The notes under the pieces are model-generated. The model searched no databases. It was not told the origin of the DNA and saw nothing but the letters and a program-made list of their open reading frames with translations. Shown piece by piece: positions 25,576-37,600 of a DNA stretch of 64,000 nucleotides. Source of the stretch: Sipunculus nudus (lineage: Eukaryota > Annelida > Sipuncula > Golfingiida > Sipunculidae); contig CM049320.1 in NCBI GenBank assembly GCA_026874595.1, positions 38,688,714 to 38,752,713 on the forward strand, read 5' to 3'. The translations under genes were made by a program, and so were the position numbers. Numbering within the stretch: position 1 is the first letter of the stretch; each line of letters opens with the position of its first letter.

Positions 25576-27261
25576 TCCAATTACATATTAACTACACTAA
25601 GATACATCAAACAATTAAACCCAAATGCTACTACATTGATATCTTTTGATAATATAACTGTGTAGTTTTTGAGACTCTGTCATTTTTATCTAAAATTTTA
25701 TTAAATGTTTTCACAGATAATTTACCATATTTCATTTTTTTAATCTCTCACACATTTTTGAAAACCATATTAAGAAAACTGGAAATGTATATTTGATGTC
25801 CTATCTTTAGTTAGGGCCTTTCCTGTAAAACCATAGGGCCTTTCCTGTAAAACCATTTTAAGAAGACTTGTTAACATCCTTTTTAAACGCAGTTTATCAT
25901 GCAGTTTTTTTGTGTGTGTGAAAAAGCACAGATCATCCCAGAAATGGCATTCATAACAAATTTTCTACCTATATAAATCAAATTATGAAATGTGGTTGGT
26001 ACACTAGGACCATATCCTCTTGGTTATAATGTCTTTGGCTTAGTTGTATGGATTTCATTTACCTAAACGTGATTCTACAACTCTATTACATCTGTTTAAA
26101 ATAACTCAATTACATCTGTCCAGGGGTTGGAATGTCTTTCAAAAACAGACACCAATAACAAAATTAGGAAGGGACAATGATTGCTATATGTTTGATTCTT
26201 ATTGTGTTTATCTCTATGGCAACCATAAAGTACAGATTTGGATTAGCATTGCTGCATGCCAAGAATGTCATTGATATAAAAAAAGCAAGAGTGAACAAAA
26301 ACCCTGAATGACACTATAAAAGGGATAATTTGATGGAGGATAATGCCCCTCTTCCTACTTATGACTTTGTCTGAAGCCTATCGTCTGTGCAGTCGTTATA
26401 CTTGACAAGGCTGCCCGTCACTACTCAATTTCACCATCGGCTGAATTTATGTGAGCCACACACAGATGCTCTGTTCGATAATTTGCTGTATCCAATATGA
26501 TGGGCTGAATCCTTTAACCAGTGACCTATGAACTTTAGTTCTGTGTTCAACCGAAAACAGCCATTAATTCTATAGCTATACTGCAGGCAGTATTGGGCAG
26601 GCTGCATCATTCCACACTTGTGCTATCTATTATATGTGACTTTTATCAGTGAAAACAAACCGTAAACCCTAAAGACAGTATTTTTGGGTGTGTATCTAGG
26701 ACCTGTGTGAATCCAGAATTTTACAATTCTTAAAAACTTTATATTTCATAAGGGATTTTAAAACCTGATCTAAGATCGGGAATGAACTGATAGTTATGTA
26801 GATGAACGCTGAAGTGGTAAACCCGGCTTTAATTCATAAATATTTAAACCTACATCTGACTTTTGGAGTATTTACCCAGAAACAATATGAACTGGGAGTT
26901 AAGAATCCAGGCTGAACCCAGACTGGCATCTTTGATTTGATTGGCAAGTAGAAATAGGTAAAAAGAACATGGATATCCTTGACTTTTACCCTTCTTGCTG
27001 TCTATCATCTCTAGAAAGTAAGAAATCTAGTATGAAAGTCATGACTTAAAGTATGTTCTTTACATGTGCTTTCAGAAAACCTGTTTTAATTTATTCCTTT
27101 CAACAATTTCCCAATCGGGCCACTTCAAATTACGATTTTGTAACATATAAGGGGATAAAATGACATTCTATATATTTATACTGTATCCTCGCTTACTGGC
27201 AGATTGACCCTGATAGATAAGCAGAGGACACCAGATATCACTTAACCCAGTAATGACTTAC

Positions 27262-27332
27262 CTGTGTAAAACAAGGTCAAATACTCCTCTAAATTATATC
27301 AAAACAAAAACACAACCAGAGATATTGTCACA
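27262..27332 (-). other. Candidate poison exon in the intron that splits zinc finger 1
   Basis: A pyrimidine-rich acceptor (TTTATTTCCCATTTCAG) and a perfect consensus donor (ACAG|GTAAGT) bound 71 nt. Inserted after the 27.7 kb exon in phase 0, it reads CDNISGCVFVLI and then stops at TAA; its length also breaks frame. Inclusion would give a protein without zinc fingers or trigger mRNA decay. Only the splice signals support it. Confidence 0.3.
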
Positions 27333-27669
27333 CTGAAATGGGAAATAAACCTCAATACTAGCTATAAGGTCAACCATGAGACATGAATATTCATGTACAT
27401 AGTCTTGAAAATTACATCAAATATGCCATGAATCGATCCCCAGCTCTTAAGTAAGTTTCCGCAAAAAAAAAAGAGCTGGTGTATACTCCTACAGACGTAA
27501 TCTGATAAATGTCGAATAATAATGGGTTGAACAATAATGAGAGCCAATGGGTCTGATTTTGTATTTTGCCAGTTTCCATGGTAACAATATTGAGGTCCAT
27601 TTCACTTGAGACAATATCACAAGATTCATGTTTCATGCAATAACATCGAGAAAATACCCAGGGACTTAC

Positions 27670-27923
27670 CTGGTTGCACATACGACAGTGGTACGTCTTT
27701 GTAGTGGGTTTCATCGTTTTCACCGGTTGCGGCACCACAAGTGGCGTGTTATGGGGAGCCCCGAGGGATGTGTTGGCTGGGGTGTCTGAATTCGAAGCGC
27801 TCGACGTCACCGAAGTTGACACTGGGGGGTGGTGTACTGTCATCTGGGGCATACTACTTGGTGACGTCATAGGGGGGAAGATATTATTGTTGTGCATGGG
27901 GCTCGGCGGTTGGGTCATATGTG
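27670..27923 (-). CDS. rn: Internal exon: Pro/Met/Ser/His-rich module and first half of zinc finger 1
   Basis: The 254-nt exon has acceptor TTTTATTTTACAG before 27923 and a perfect donor CAG|GTAAGT after 27670. It enters in phase 1 (two leftover bases, then HMTQPPSPMHNNNIFPPM) and leaves in phase 0 after TYHCRMCNQ. Joined to the terminal exon this completes finger 1 with correct C-x2-C-x12-H-x4-H spacing, which is strong evidence that both exons belong to one transcript. The N-terminal part carries MTVHHPP and SDTPANT, matched in the exon at 30.4 kb. The end is basic and proline-rich (VVPQPVKTMKPTTK), a typical run-in to a DNA-binding domain. No catalytic domain is present. The low-complexity part probably acts in protein contacts, which is inference. 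Confidence 0.93.
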
Positions 27924-30353
27924 CTGTAAAATAAAATACAACATTGACTTAATTCATTTGCTAGAATTCCCAAAATAAATATAATATAAGATATTCTGAT
28001 AAAGTTCACCTAACAAGCTGTAGAAACTCTTTCCTGGAAGTCCCCTGGCATGCATGTCGCAGTCCAATACTGTCAAATAAAGTTTGTTACTGCGAAAACC
28101 AGAGAATTTGCGACTCTGTTGCAGAAGTGAAATTTCCAGTAAGTCATATGTCATTTAATTCCCAGCTAGGAGGTAATCCTGCTGGAGACAACACAAACTT
28201 GATTCCAAATGTTACTTTTTCTCATGTAATGGCTTTACTTTTCAATACTCTTTTTTTCTATCATAGTTTACTGAGTTACCAGTTTACCCAGTTGCCTTAA
28301 TTTTTACACCCCCAAACTTCTGTATTGTATGTATAGTTTCAAACAGGTAATCAAAATCAGATTTTGTTATAACATGTGAACAAGTAAGTCTAAATTTCCA
28401 AAACTCCAAGATCATTGTGACTTTCAACATTTTCTTCTACTAGAATGTTTCAAAATTTCAAAGGATTTACAAGGAAATCACTCTCTATCATGGAAAGTCC
28501 TAAAATGATCTTTGGTCAATATCTTAGGTATCCTATAGAAAATGATATTGCATTATAAACAAGTATTTACATTCAATTGTTTTTTATGTAATAATGTACT
28601 GATCTGAAGTAAGACTGTTAATGTGAAAATACACCTGTTCTAAGAAGTATTTGCCAAAGGTCAAAACGAAAGATACACCATAGGTGTAAGAAGTACAAAT
28701 AAAAGTATAAAATATATCAACAGGTTATATAAGATATCCCAGAGGCCAAAACACAACGGTGTAAGCCCAAACATACCGTCCATGAATGTCAGACACAAGA
28801 ACAATAGGAAAATGCTTCAATGAAAATATGATGGTCGTGGGAGGCCAAATCATTAAATACTCTCATAAAGTACAGAAATGGCCAACATGGAATCTGTACC
28901 AAGATGAGCAACAGACAGAAAAGTTCCAATTGGTCAAAGATGGGGCCCTTCAGTTCTGCTGAAGGTAACTGTACATGCAGCGTATCCCAGAGGAGAATCC
29001 TAGCTGACATACCCATACATGAAGAAAACATAGAACTACCAATGATTCCATATTAAAAGTACTAGACACCAAGGTCTTTAGTATGAAACAATCAGTGTGG
29101 ATATAGGACACCAGGGCTAAAAGAAAACCTGTTTTATAAAGGTGATAATGTATGCACCATGATCAGTGCTGTAAGAATATGCCATTTTCAAACCAGTCAT
29201 TCATCCAGAGGACTTGGAACATGAAAGTACAATACTGCAGCTCCCTTCTGTACCCTGTTACTAGAGACATGTGATTTGAGACTTTTCAGCGATGTCTAAT
29301 TATGTCTAATTACTGAATCAGCATTAAAGGAACGCCTGGCAAAACATGTTTATTACAAGAGCTTGTAAAGATTAAATAACTTCTGAGTGTGGTATAATCT
29401 GCAAATGTACTTAAGACTTAACAAAAACAACTACACATAAATGGGAGTAGAAAACAGATTGTTGGCATCTGTAGCAGGGAATTCAACAAATGACAGTCAA
29501 CTGTGTAAAGATATTGGAACATTAAAAGGTAAACTGTTGTGAACAAAAAATCTAGTCAAATACATAAAAATTAAATATATAGAGTATACAGCCAGAAAGA
29601 AACTTGGTCATATCTGCAGAAATCAAAATATATGTATACTTTCGAGAGAAGAAGTTTAGGTTATCAAATAAGCAGAAGAGAAAAAATGTTAATTCAGTTG
29701 CACACTATGTTGAAACAACAATATTAATATAGCTTAAAATGATATAAAGAATAGTGAAGAGAAAAAAGTAACATTTCTGGTAATCACACAGAGACCTTGC
29801 ACATATTAGCCTGACAAGGAGTCAACTCCACAATCAAGGAAACATAGAAACTTTGGAACAAACATATAAAACAAGGCACAAACAGCGTTCATGATACAAC
29901 AATGTCCCAGCCCAATGTTTGAAGATGGAGAAAAGGGAATTCAAGTGCAAAAAAGGGTGTGAATTAAGTTTTGAAGTATAAAGTCTTTTGATTTGGGAAG
30001 ATAACCTCTAAGACAGTTGCCATCTCATCAAAGACGAGAATATTACCAGGTCTCAGTAAAAGTTTAAAACATCCGGAATTCTGAGGAACACAAACTCCTC
30101 TTGTCCAGGTTTCAGTCAAAGGTGACACAAGTGGCCAAAGGGCAAGCCAGTTATTGTTCTAAGAAAAGCCATTCTTTTTAAAGATCAGTCTGAACGGCAA
30201 TTATTTAAATTTACAAACGGTGACAGGCAATTCTATTGAGGGTGTGGAGGAGGGGGGCATACAATAAGGACAAGACAAAAAGATGCAAATATGAACTGCC
30301 AAAGCTGACAATGATGCCCCCCAGTTTTTGCAAAACCTCCACAATTGCCTCAC
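27924..30353 (-). other. Phase 1 intron between the two duplicated exons
   Basis: 2430 bp, GT-AG, AT-rich, no gene or clear repeat seen. Its flanking coding modules are homologous, so part of it may descend from the duplicated segment, though no intronic similarity was noticed by eye. Confidence 0.7.
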
Positions 30354-30527
30354 CTATAGATGATGATGTTGATGACGGGGTGTTGACGGGAGTGTCAGTA
30401 GCTCGTGACGACACAGAGCTGGAAGTGGGCGGGTGGTGGACCGTCATCTGGCGCATGCTGTTTGGGGACGTCACAGACATTTGGGGGAACATGTTGTGCA
30501 TGGGACTCTGCGGCTGGGTCATATGGG
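30354..30527 (-). CDS. rn: Duplicated symmetric (phase 1-1) coding exon, probable cassette
   Basis: The 174-nt exon has acceptor ATTTTCTTGTAG before 30527 and donor ATAG|GTGAGG after 30354. It encodes HMTQPQSPMHNMFPQM, then SMRQMTVHHPP and a Ser/Thr-rich end with TDTPVNTPSS. HMTQPxSPMHN, the FPxM segment, MTVHHPP and TDTPxNT all recur in the 27.7 kb exon, so the two arose by exon duplication. Entry and exit are both phase 1, so the exon can be included or skipped without changing frame. Joining it straight to the zinc-finger exon, which needs phase 0, would break frame. It must therefore be used upstream of the 27.7 kb exon, not instead of it. Confidence 0.85.
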
Positions 30528-30729
30528 CTACAAGAAAATAATTTATGGTGAAACCTCCAAAGCAGAGTCACACTGAATGTCAGATACTAAAGTAGAGTCA
30601 CACTGACAATCAACAAAATGACCTAACCATTCACCAGATGAGTCGATCAAACTGACTAAGAAATTCTGAGGTTGAGTGACCCAGCATTTCAGTCTCTAAA
30701 CCTGCCAAATATATTCAGTACCTTGTTGA

Positions 30730-31115
30730 GCCATTCTCTACAGCTTTCTTTATATATTAAATATCGAGCTGTGTCATTCTCTACAGCTGTGCTAAAATAT
30801 TCAATACCCAGCTGTGTCATTCTCTACAGCTGTGCTAAAAATTTCACACCCAGCTGTCATTCTCTACAGCTGTGCTAAAACATTCAACACCCAGCTGTGT
30901 CATTCTCTACAGCTGTGCTAAATTATTCAACACCTAGCTGTGTCATTCTGTACAGCTGATCTACATGATTCAACACGTAGCTGTGTCATTCTCTACAGGT
31001 GTGTAATTCTTTAAAGCTGCCCCAAACATAATCATTAACTTTAAAGCTTCCTTGGTATAGCTGTGGTACTCTCTAAAATATTAATTACCAAGCTGTGTCA
31101 TTCTCTAAACCGGAC
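30730..31115. repeat. Tandem repeat, about 43-bp period, rich in CAGCTG E-boxes
   Basis: The unit TGTGTCATTCTCTACAGCTG with TGCTAAAATATTCAACACCCAGC repeats about seven times, fading toward 31.1 kb. Each good unit gives two CAGCTG hexamers, at least eight in all. It lies about 200-600 bp 5' (in transcript sense) of the cassette exon at 30354-30527. Confidence 0.9.
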
Positions 31116-34100
31116 TCAAATATAAACAGCTGTTTATTACCACATCTAATAATATGATGTATGAAAATTGCATTTTTTCAATTTCATGTCATTTATTTTG
31201 TGTTTAAAGTATTGAATTTCCATAAATAGTACATGTAGAAGCTAATCTATAAATATATTTGAAGTTGTTTTTTTTATACAACATTAAATATATTTTCAAG
31301 GGAGTGTTGTTCCCTGTCTTCCTTAGATAGATTCAAATGTATTGTATATTCAACCTCAAATTATTACATCCATATGTATACTCAAAGGACATGCAATTAT
31401 ATCATGTACTTTTGCAAATGCTATAAGCTTTACATATAGGCCAAAATGACTTGCTCATGAAATGTTCTGGTTCCGATCAACTGGAGGACTTTATATTCAG
31501 CCATAAAACTAGATTATATACAGCTGTATCTATTCATCAAGGTTATCCTTATTTTGGTACCATTACACATATGTTCTAACCTAGTAGGGAGAATACATAT
31601 ATATGCTTAAATATTCAGTCAAACAAAATGTAACAAACAATTTTCTGGTTTAAGTTCTTGGATTTGCAAAAAGTAATCATATATTCACTACATTCTATGA
31701 AAAAGAAAATGACCAAAACTGAAGAAACTACTTCAATTTTACAGCTCATATATGAAAAAAAATATTTTCAAAGACTTTCTGGATTTAATCTGCTGTATTT
31801 ATACTGACAGTGACAGAATTCAACAAATTTGACAATTAACAGTTGTTCTATATCTAACCCATATATATCTCACATTATTCCATGTAATTGGCCATTTGAT
31901 GTTGATGCCTTGAATTTGTCATTATATAAATTGATGTTGATGTCTTGAATTTGTCATTATATAAATGAATAAATTGATTTAAAGCGAATCTTTTCCTTCT
32001 CAAGTCAAAGCCTGACAATTTTTATGATTTTTGGCATTCATTTCGTATTTATCTAATAAACTTTTTCTTATAAACAAAAAAAAAGGCACTCTTTCTGTGA
32101 ATTTTTCAAATGAAGCACTGACTTCTTGCTTTATTAACCAGGCTGTTACTACATATAATGTGCTTAACCAGCTCTGTACACCTCTGTACAACACAGTACC
32201 AGCAGTTCATGAAGAGTGTGGATTTATATATCCGACCGTCCTGCATTAAACGTGTCTGACATCTGGTGTCGGGGCTAGGAAACTAAAAAGGGTACTGCTT
32301 CCGACCTTGAAACGTACATGTGAACATGTAGCGCCAGGTCGCACCAAAATTCAAGGGGCATTCATACCGGTGTTACCAACCCTCCATATCAAGTGGCTCC
32401 CCAATCAACTAAGGAGTTACAAGGACCGGCTGGTCTGTCAAGATACTAAATAAACCTGTGTCCCTCAAATACACTTATCATGCAACAGGTATTCATCAAT
32501 GCAATGGTACAACCTTCACTTGTCTGCGGTGCTGCTCGTGCATGTGTATGCATAAGCACACTGTAAACAGAACATAATGTTAAACTGTGTTCATGTTTAT
32601 AGTTAAGAAAAAGATTCTGGAAAGAGGGTGTGGGTGGGCCATTTAAAACATGGTCGTAAATCATGCTGAGGTCATGCATTACATGCAGGGTCTATCCATG
32701 ATGCTTACTAATAATACTAGAGACAGTATGTGATACTGAATGATTTAACAGGCCACCAATTAAGGAATGCATAGGCTATAATTGCAAACAATTTGTAGAC
32801 TAGTTGGCAATAGGAATTATAAATATATTTTCCTGGCTGGCCTACTGCGCTAAGTTTGTGGGGATTATCTGATGGGGGAGTGTTAGTTTTATACACTCAA
32901 AGATGCTGATAGTTAAAAACACAGTAGCAGCCTGAGTTTATGTGTGCACCTCTAATGTACTATAAGTACATAGGAGGTGGTTCTCCATCCAGTTACATCT
33001 CATGACGAGGGGCAATAACGCTTAAACAGAGCAATATACCACTCCACTCTAATAAAACAGCCGCAGGAGCAGAGACCCAAGTAACACGCAACTCTGCAGA
33101 TAACACAAGATGCCATAAATATATTTAATCCAGCCCCATGTTTTCCCTGCCCCGAGAGACAGGAACAGACAAAACATGCTGTAAATCAGGCCATGCTCAA
33201 GGCTTCTGGGATGTGGGGTACCTCTGTGCCCTCTAGCATATATGCAGATGATAGAGTAATTACAGCCCCCCTTTTGCTAAATGATGCACTGGCTGGAAAC
33301 GCTGCCTGCTTGCCCAGTTCTGTGGCTGAAGCTTGTGAAGCTTACAAAGCCAGCCCAGCAATCTTGTGCTGCTAAGTCTGCAGACAAGGAGCTGGAGATG
33401 CTAGTTCATACAGCTTAATGTTCTAATAGCAGTGGGAAATCTGAGATCTGCCATTCTCTACTTAGGCTTCAGCACAGAGCTGTTATATAAAACCTTGTCT
33501 GAGAATTTAGTCTGAAGGTTAAACCCTGAATTACGATCATCATACTTAAGTGGACACCCCTTTATTACAGTCAGACTGGTTGGTCTTGAAGATCTCAAGC
33601 ATGCTCACCACAAAACATTATCAAAACAAAACACACTATAACAAGAAATCAAATGTTTTAGATATTATTGAGTGACTCCCTTTCTTTCACATGAAGACAA
33701 GTTTTTCATATGCTATAAATTAACTGTATTAATAAGAAACGTCTTTCCTTTTAATTTTTTCCTGTGTGCTGACTAATGACATATATTCAGATTAATTATT
33801 TCTGTGTAACTCTATGACTATTACCTTTTATAAATGACAAATGCCTCTTAATAAGTCCATGTTATTAATTCTCCTGCTTAATAGGGCATGTTCTATATAT
33901 ATTTGGCTATTCCTACCACAGTAGTCCCACTGTTGATGATTAATTAAGAATGAAATATCAGCATGCGATGATGAGAAAGAAAATAAACCCCCCACCAGAT
34001 TATTCGTGAACAGTTAATAAACTGGAAAGGTTTTCATTAAAAGAATAATTGTCATTTTTTTTTAAGCATGAAAGAGATTTAAAAATCAGTTGCTCATGGC

Positions 34101-34239
34101 CAAGAAAATAGCAACACAAAGTGAATAATAATGACATTTCAACAACATCAATTGATATGACACTCATTATCAATAAATATGGATAACCATATTTAACTGT
34201 AAATTTTAACTATTTTGGTAAAAGTAAAATATCTATATG
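31116..34239. other. Intronic non-coding stretch
   Basis: No supported gene. A two-copy tandem (TTGATGTTGATGTCTTGAAT type, period about 39) lies at 31898-31968. A GC-richer block at 32860-33480 has no recognisable coding content. Confidence 0.6.
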
Positions 34240-34560
34240 CGGGGCGGTGGTGTAATGGTTAAGGTGCCAGGCTCATGATCAAGAGGTTGTGAGTTCAATT
34301 CCCTGTCAGATACCCACCATGCCAAGAACCTTGGGCAAGGTCCAAATTGCAAGTGTGCCTCTGTCCACCCAGCTGTAGAAATGGGTACCAATAAATACTG
34401 AGAAGGTAACCTGTGATGGACTAGTGTCCCATCCAGGAAGAGTTTAACTCCTAGGTTGCTTCACGCTACAGAAACTGGGATAAGCTCCTGCCTGATGAGC
34501 CATTAGGTTTGAGATGTAAAAGCCCAACAGACTTTACCAGACTTATATATATATATATAT
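34240..34560 (+). repeat. tRNA-derived SINE with an (AT)n tail
   Basis: The element starts GGGGCGGTGGTGTAATGGTT with A box TGGTGTAATGG (34248-34258) and B box GAGTTCAATTCC (34291-34302). A central CCTTGGGCAAGGT segment, then TGTGATGGACTAGTGTCCCA and GCTTCACGCTACAGAAACTG follow, and it ends in a TA microsatellite at 34544-34560. The tRNA head, conserved middle and simple-repeat tail define a SINE. The 3' part resembles SINEs I associate with molluscs, from memory and not checked. Confidence 0.85.
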
Positions 34561-36825
34561 GCCATCAAATGACCTGTTTTATCTGTAACATCAATTAGCA
34601 TAAGCCGAAAAACCCACCTTAAAATAGATAATATATAAGTAACACAAATTATCTGCTCAATTTTGTATCAGTTTCCTCAATTTCTTATCATTTTCCTCAA
34701 TAAATATCGAGGCTTGACTTGTTGCTGGAGTACTCAAAATTCTTCAGACTAGAAACAATTTTTCAGCACCATTCACAAGTCCATGCATATACCCCACAAA
34801 TTCCATTTAGTATGTTGTAGATATAAATTATACCCCTTTCATACACAAATCATTTTAAATGCGTTTTGTGTACATTTCACATGTGGAACAATTTAAAAAC
34901 ATGCTGACACAAGCATTCACGCTTGCGCTGTGACCGAGTTGCTGCTCTAAAACTGGGTCCAAGCCGTTTAAGCGTATTCACACAAAAGTAAAGCAAAGTG
35001 AATAAAACAATTCACATTCAAAACGGTTTGAAACCACCTTCTGAGCTTTGGTCAAAATAGTTTGAAAAAGCTTTGGATTGCTGTGTGAACGTTTGAAAAT
35101 GGTTTTAAAATGGTTTTCATTTGAAAGAGGTATAGGTCTCTTCATACTGGAAAGATAGCCCTGTGAATCTATTAAAAAATGTCCATTGACAAAGGGTTCC
35201 AGGACATGCTGCCACTTTGTTTACAGTGTCAATGACACAAATGTCACAAGGGTATAAAGGTGTAAAAATCATTAATTTTATGAAAATGTAACACTGAGTT
35301 CAAATTTCAAAGCAGTGTAATTTCTGATGTCTTAATATTAAATCATAATTCATACTGTGTAATAATGAGGGGTAGGCAAGTCAAAATTATTGTCATGCTT
35401 AATATAGATACTGCATTTAATACAATTCAGTGAATTAAAACTGTTATGAACACACTTTTTTCCAATTTATATTAAATAAATCTTGTAAAAGGACATAAAA
35501 TTAATATCTGCTTAATAAACAAAACTCTGTTTATTAATAATCAGATCTTGATAAGCTGAGACTGATATTTTTATAATGTATGAAGATTCATTAGGACCAA
35601 ATGTTAATGTTTAGAAATTATGAGCGAAATTCTGTTTGATACATCTAGTTGTACCAGTGTTCCATTGTGACTGAATAATACGGACTAGAATTCATTCAAT
35701 CTTTATTTGAAAATAAGGTATGTAAATTTACTGCTGCACAGGGAATGATTTAATGACATTTTGTGCGAAGGTTCCAGAATTTAATCATGAAATGCTGCCA
35801 GAAAGTTTATCCTTTAGAAATTATGCATCCCCATTAAATATACACATTTTTCTCATAATCAAGTTTTAAATTAATAAATTTAATTGTTATCTCTCATAGA
35901 TAATCAGTTATAATTATCATTTAACCCATATAATACTTCAATATTCATAGACAACACTAATTTTGTAGCAATTCTGTTTAAGTACAATATTACAATAAAT
36001 ATGAAACAGCACATACATTCCACATGCACATGTACATATATAGTATTAATTGTACTGAATACATATTGCAGAATACAATATTATTAAAAAATTTTATAAT
36101 AATATTAATGAAACTAATAAATTTCCATGTAAAATTAAAATCAATATACACTTATTTACATCAAACTGAACAAGTTAGGTTTAAAATTGATACATATTTG
36201 TTAATACAGAATATATGATTTAAATATAATTTCTTTACATTTTATTAGCATAATTTTATCAAGATAACACTATTTGGAAGAAATGTTTAATCAAGTTCCT
36301 TCAAGGAACTAACTTTATTATAATACATGATCCATTTTTAAAATAGGTTTATGTTAAATAAAACCTTTTCCAAACAATCTTCTATCTACTAATTATCATT
36401 GTATACAAGTATACATTGTTAAATAGTGAATTTTATATAGCTAAGGGATGCTGCCAACAGTATAATGTCAAGAGTTGATTGATCCATTCACAATGTACTG
36501 AAGTATGTACAAATTCCTCTGGTATATATATAAACATATTACTTCAGCATGCACTGGTCCAAAGTACATCATATAATAAAACGCTAATAAAAAATAATAA
36601 ACATACAAAAAAACACCACCCTGACATAATGATATAATTAATACATCAGTAGTTGAGAGTAAAGAGATATAATAAATACTATAACTGTAAAACCCTCTTG
36701 TCTGAGTGCAAAGGTCCAAGACGAGTAGGCCTGATTAGAAAATGCTGGGCTTTTTGTTGTGTTTACACAGACAATATCAACACAGAATATAAACAGAACT
36801 AGAAAATGTAAAACTGAGTACTTAC
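34561..36825. other. Intronic non-coding stretch
   Basis: Very AT-rich. No supported gene or strong repeat. A short palindrome AGTTCCTT-CAAGGAACT lies near 36295. Confidence 0.6.
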
Positions 36826-36877
36826 AGGCGTCAAGCGCATGCATTGCGTTGGATAATATGTCATCTAGAAGATGCAT
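36826..36877 (-). CDS. rn: Proximal alternative first coding exon (MHLLDDILSNAMHALDA)
   Basis: The ATG at 36877 has A at -3 and is preceded in frame by a TGA at 36919-36917. The exon encodes 17 residues, MHLLDDILSNAMHALDA, and ends in phase 1 at a near-perfect donor GCCT|GTAAGT. The leftover T joins CC of the 30.4 kb exon (TCC, Ser) or CA of the 27.7 kb exon (TCA, Ser), so both splices stay open to the stop codon and give 496 or 438 residues. The short peptide alternates acidic and bulky hydrophobic residues (LLDDIL) and could be an amphipathic cofactor-binding helix; that is inference. A TTTTCAG just upstream could in principle be an acceptor, but a phase 1 join from the 43.9 kb exon would then run into a stop. 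Confidence 0.75.
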
Positions 36878-37600
36878 TTTCAAGGAACAGTGAAACAATG
36901 CTGAACTGAAAATGGATCAATTCAGAGAAGCGGCAGGCGAATATTCGGAACCACGCTGTTGTCTCTGAGCTTCAGAAGCTGTCTCCATCAGCATGGAAGA
37001 CTGCAGCTATGAAGCAACACTGCCCGACCCTTTGACTCGATCGTCAGGCTGAAACAGCTTGTGTTCACCCAACAGTGGGGCAGTTTTCGCTTGCGGTATG
37101 AAAACCAGGTCACCTGTCTGGGTTCTGAGGGAGCAGGATCTCTTTTCGCTCCAGCTTTCACCCGCCACTAGGAACCTAGGAGTTCTAGAGACCTGTCTCC
37201 AAATCCTTCCAGCCTACAGCCTGTTCAGTCTCTGACAATCAGCTGCCAGGAAACAGTGAATGCCGAAACAAGGCTACAAAACAGCCAGGAGAACCCCGAC
37301 TTTAACTGTCCTGCTCACTATAGCTGCTTATGTCATCCATTGTTGCAGTGTCTGCATTTTTCGCAAAAGGAGCATGTCAGATTGTCTGCTCAGCTAGCGG
37401 TTTACATACACACACAGACAACACGCCTGTGGAGTACGGAAGCGAACAACCTGGGTCTCTCCAAGCAACCAATGATATGGACAGAGATGTTGGGATGAAG
37501 GAGCCCTCGCTCCCGCTATTTGACAGAAGGGGTGCTTGCGCTTGTATGAGCCAATCACATGATGTGTACTGCTTTTCCGACACCCCAACAATTAATACAT
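36878..37600 (-). promoter_or_regulatory. Putative 5' UTR and proximal promoter region
   Basis: The roughly 700 bp upstream of the MHLLDD start codon are visibly richer in G+C and more complex than the flanking AT-rich introns. CCAAT sequences on the plus strand at about 37468 and 37549 read as ATTGG on the transcribed strand. No clear TATA box at a fixed distance was found and the start site cannot be placed. The region sits inside the long intron of any distal transcript, as expected for an internal alternative promoter. Confidence 0.45.

Larger units (their letters stand above)
24515..27669 (-). other. Phase 0 intron splitting zinc finger 1
   Basis: 3155 bp between the 27.7 kb exon and the terminal exon, GT-AG. 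It contains the tandem duplication at 25121-25297, the 43-bp array at 25284-25575, the candidate poison exon and a near-consensus X-box (GTTTCCATGGTAAC at about 27571). No other gene seen. Confidence 0.8.

Noticed and set aside
27670-30527. Mutually exclusive splicing of the two homologous exons into the zinc-finger exon
   Set aside because: The 30.4 kb exon ends in phase 1, while the zinc-finger exon needs phase 0; the direct join breaks frame.
34240-34310. Genuine tRNA gene
   Set aside because: Box sequences are present, but the acceptor stem does not close and the element continues as a SINE body.
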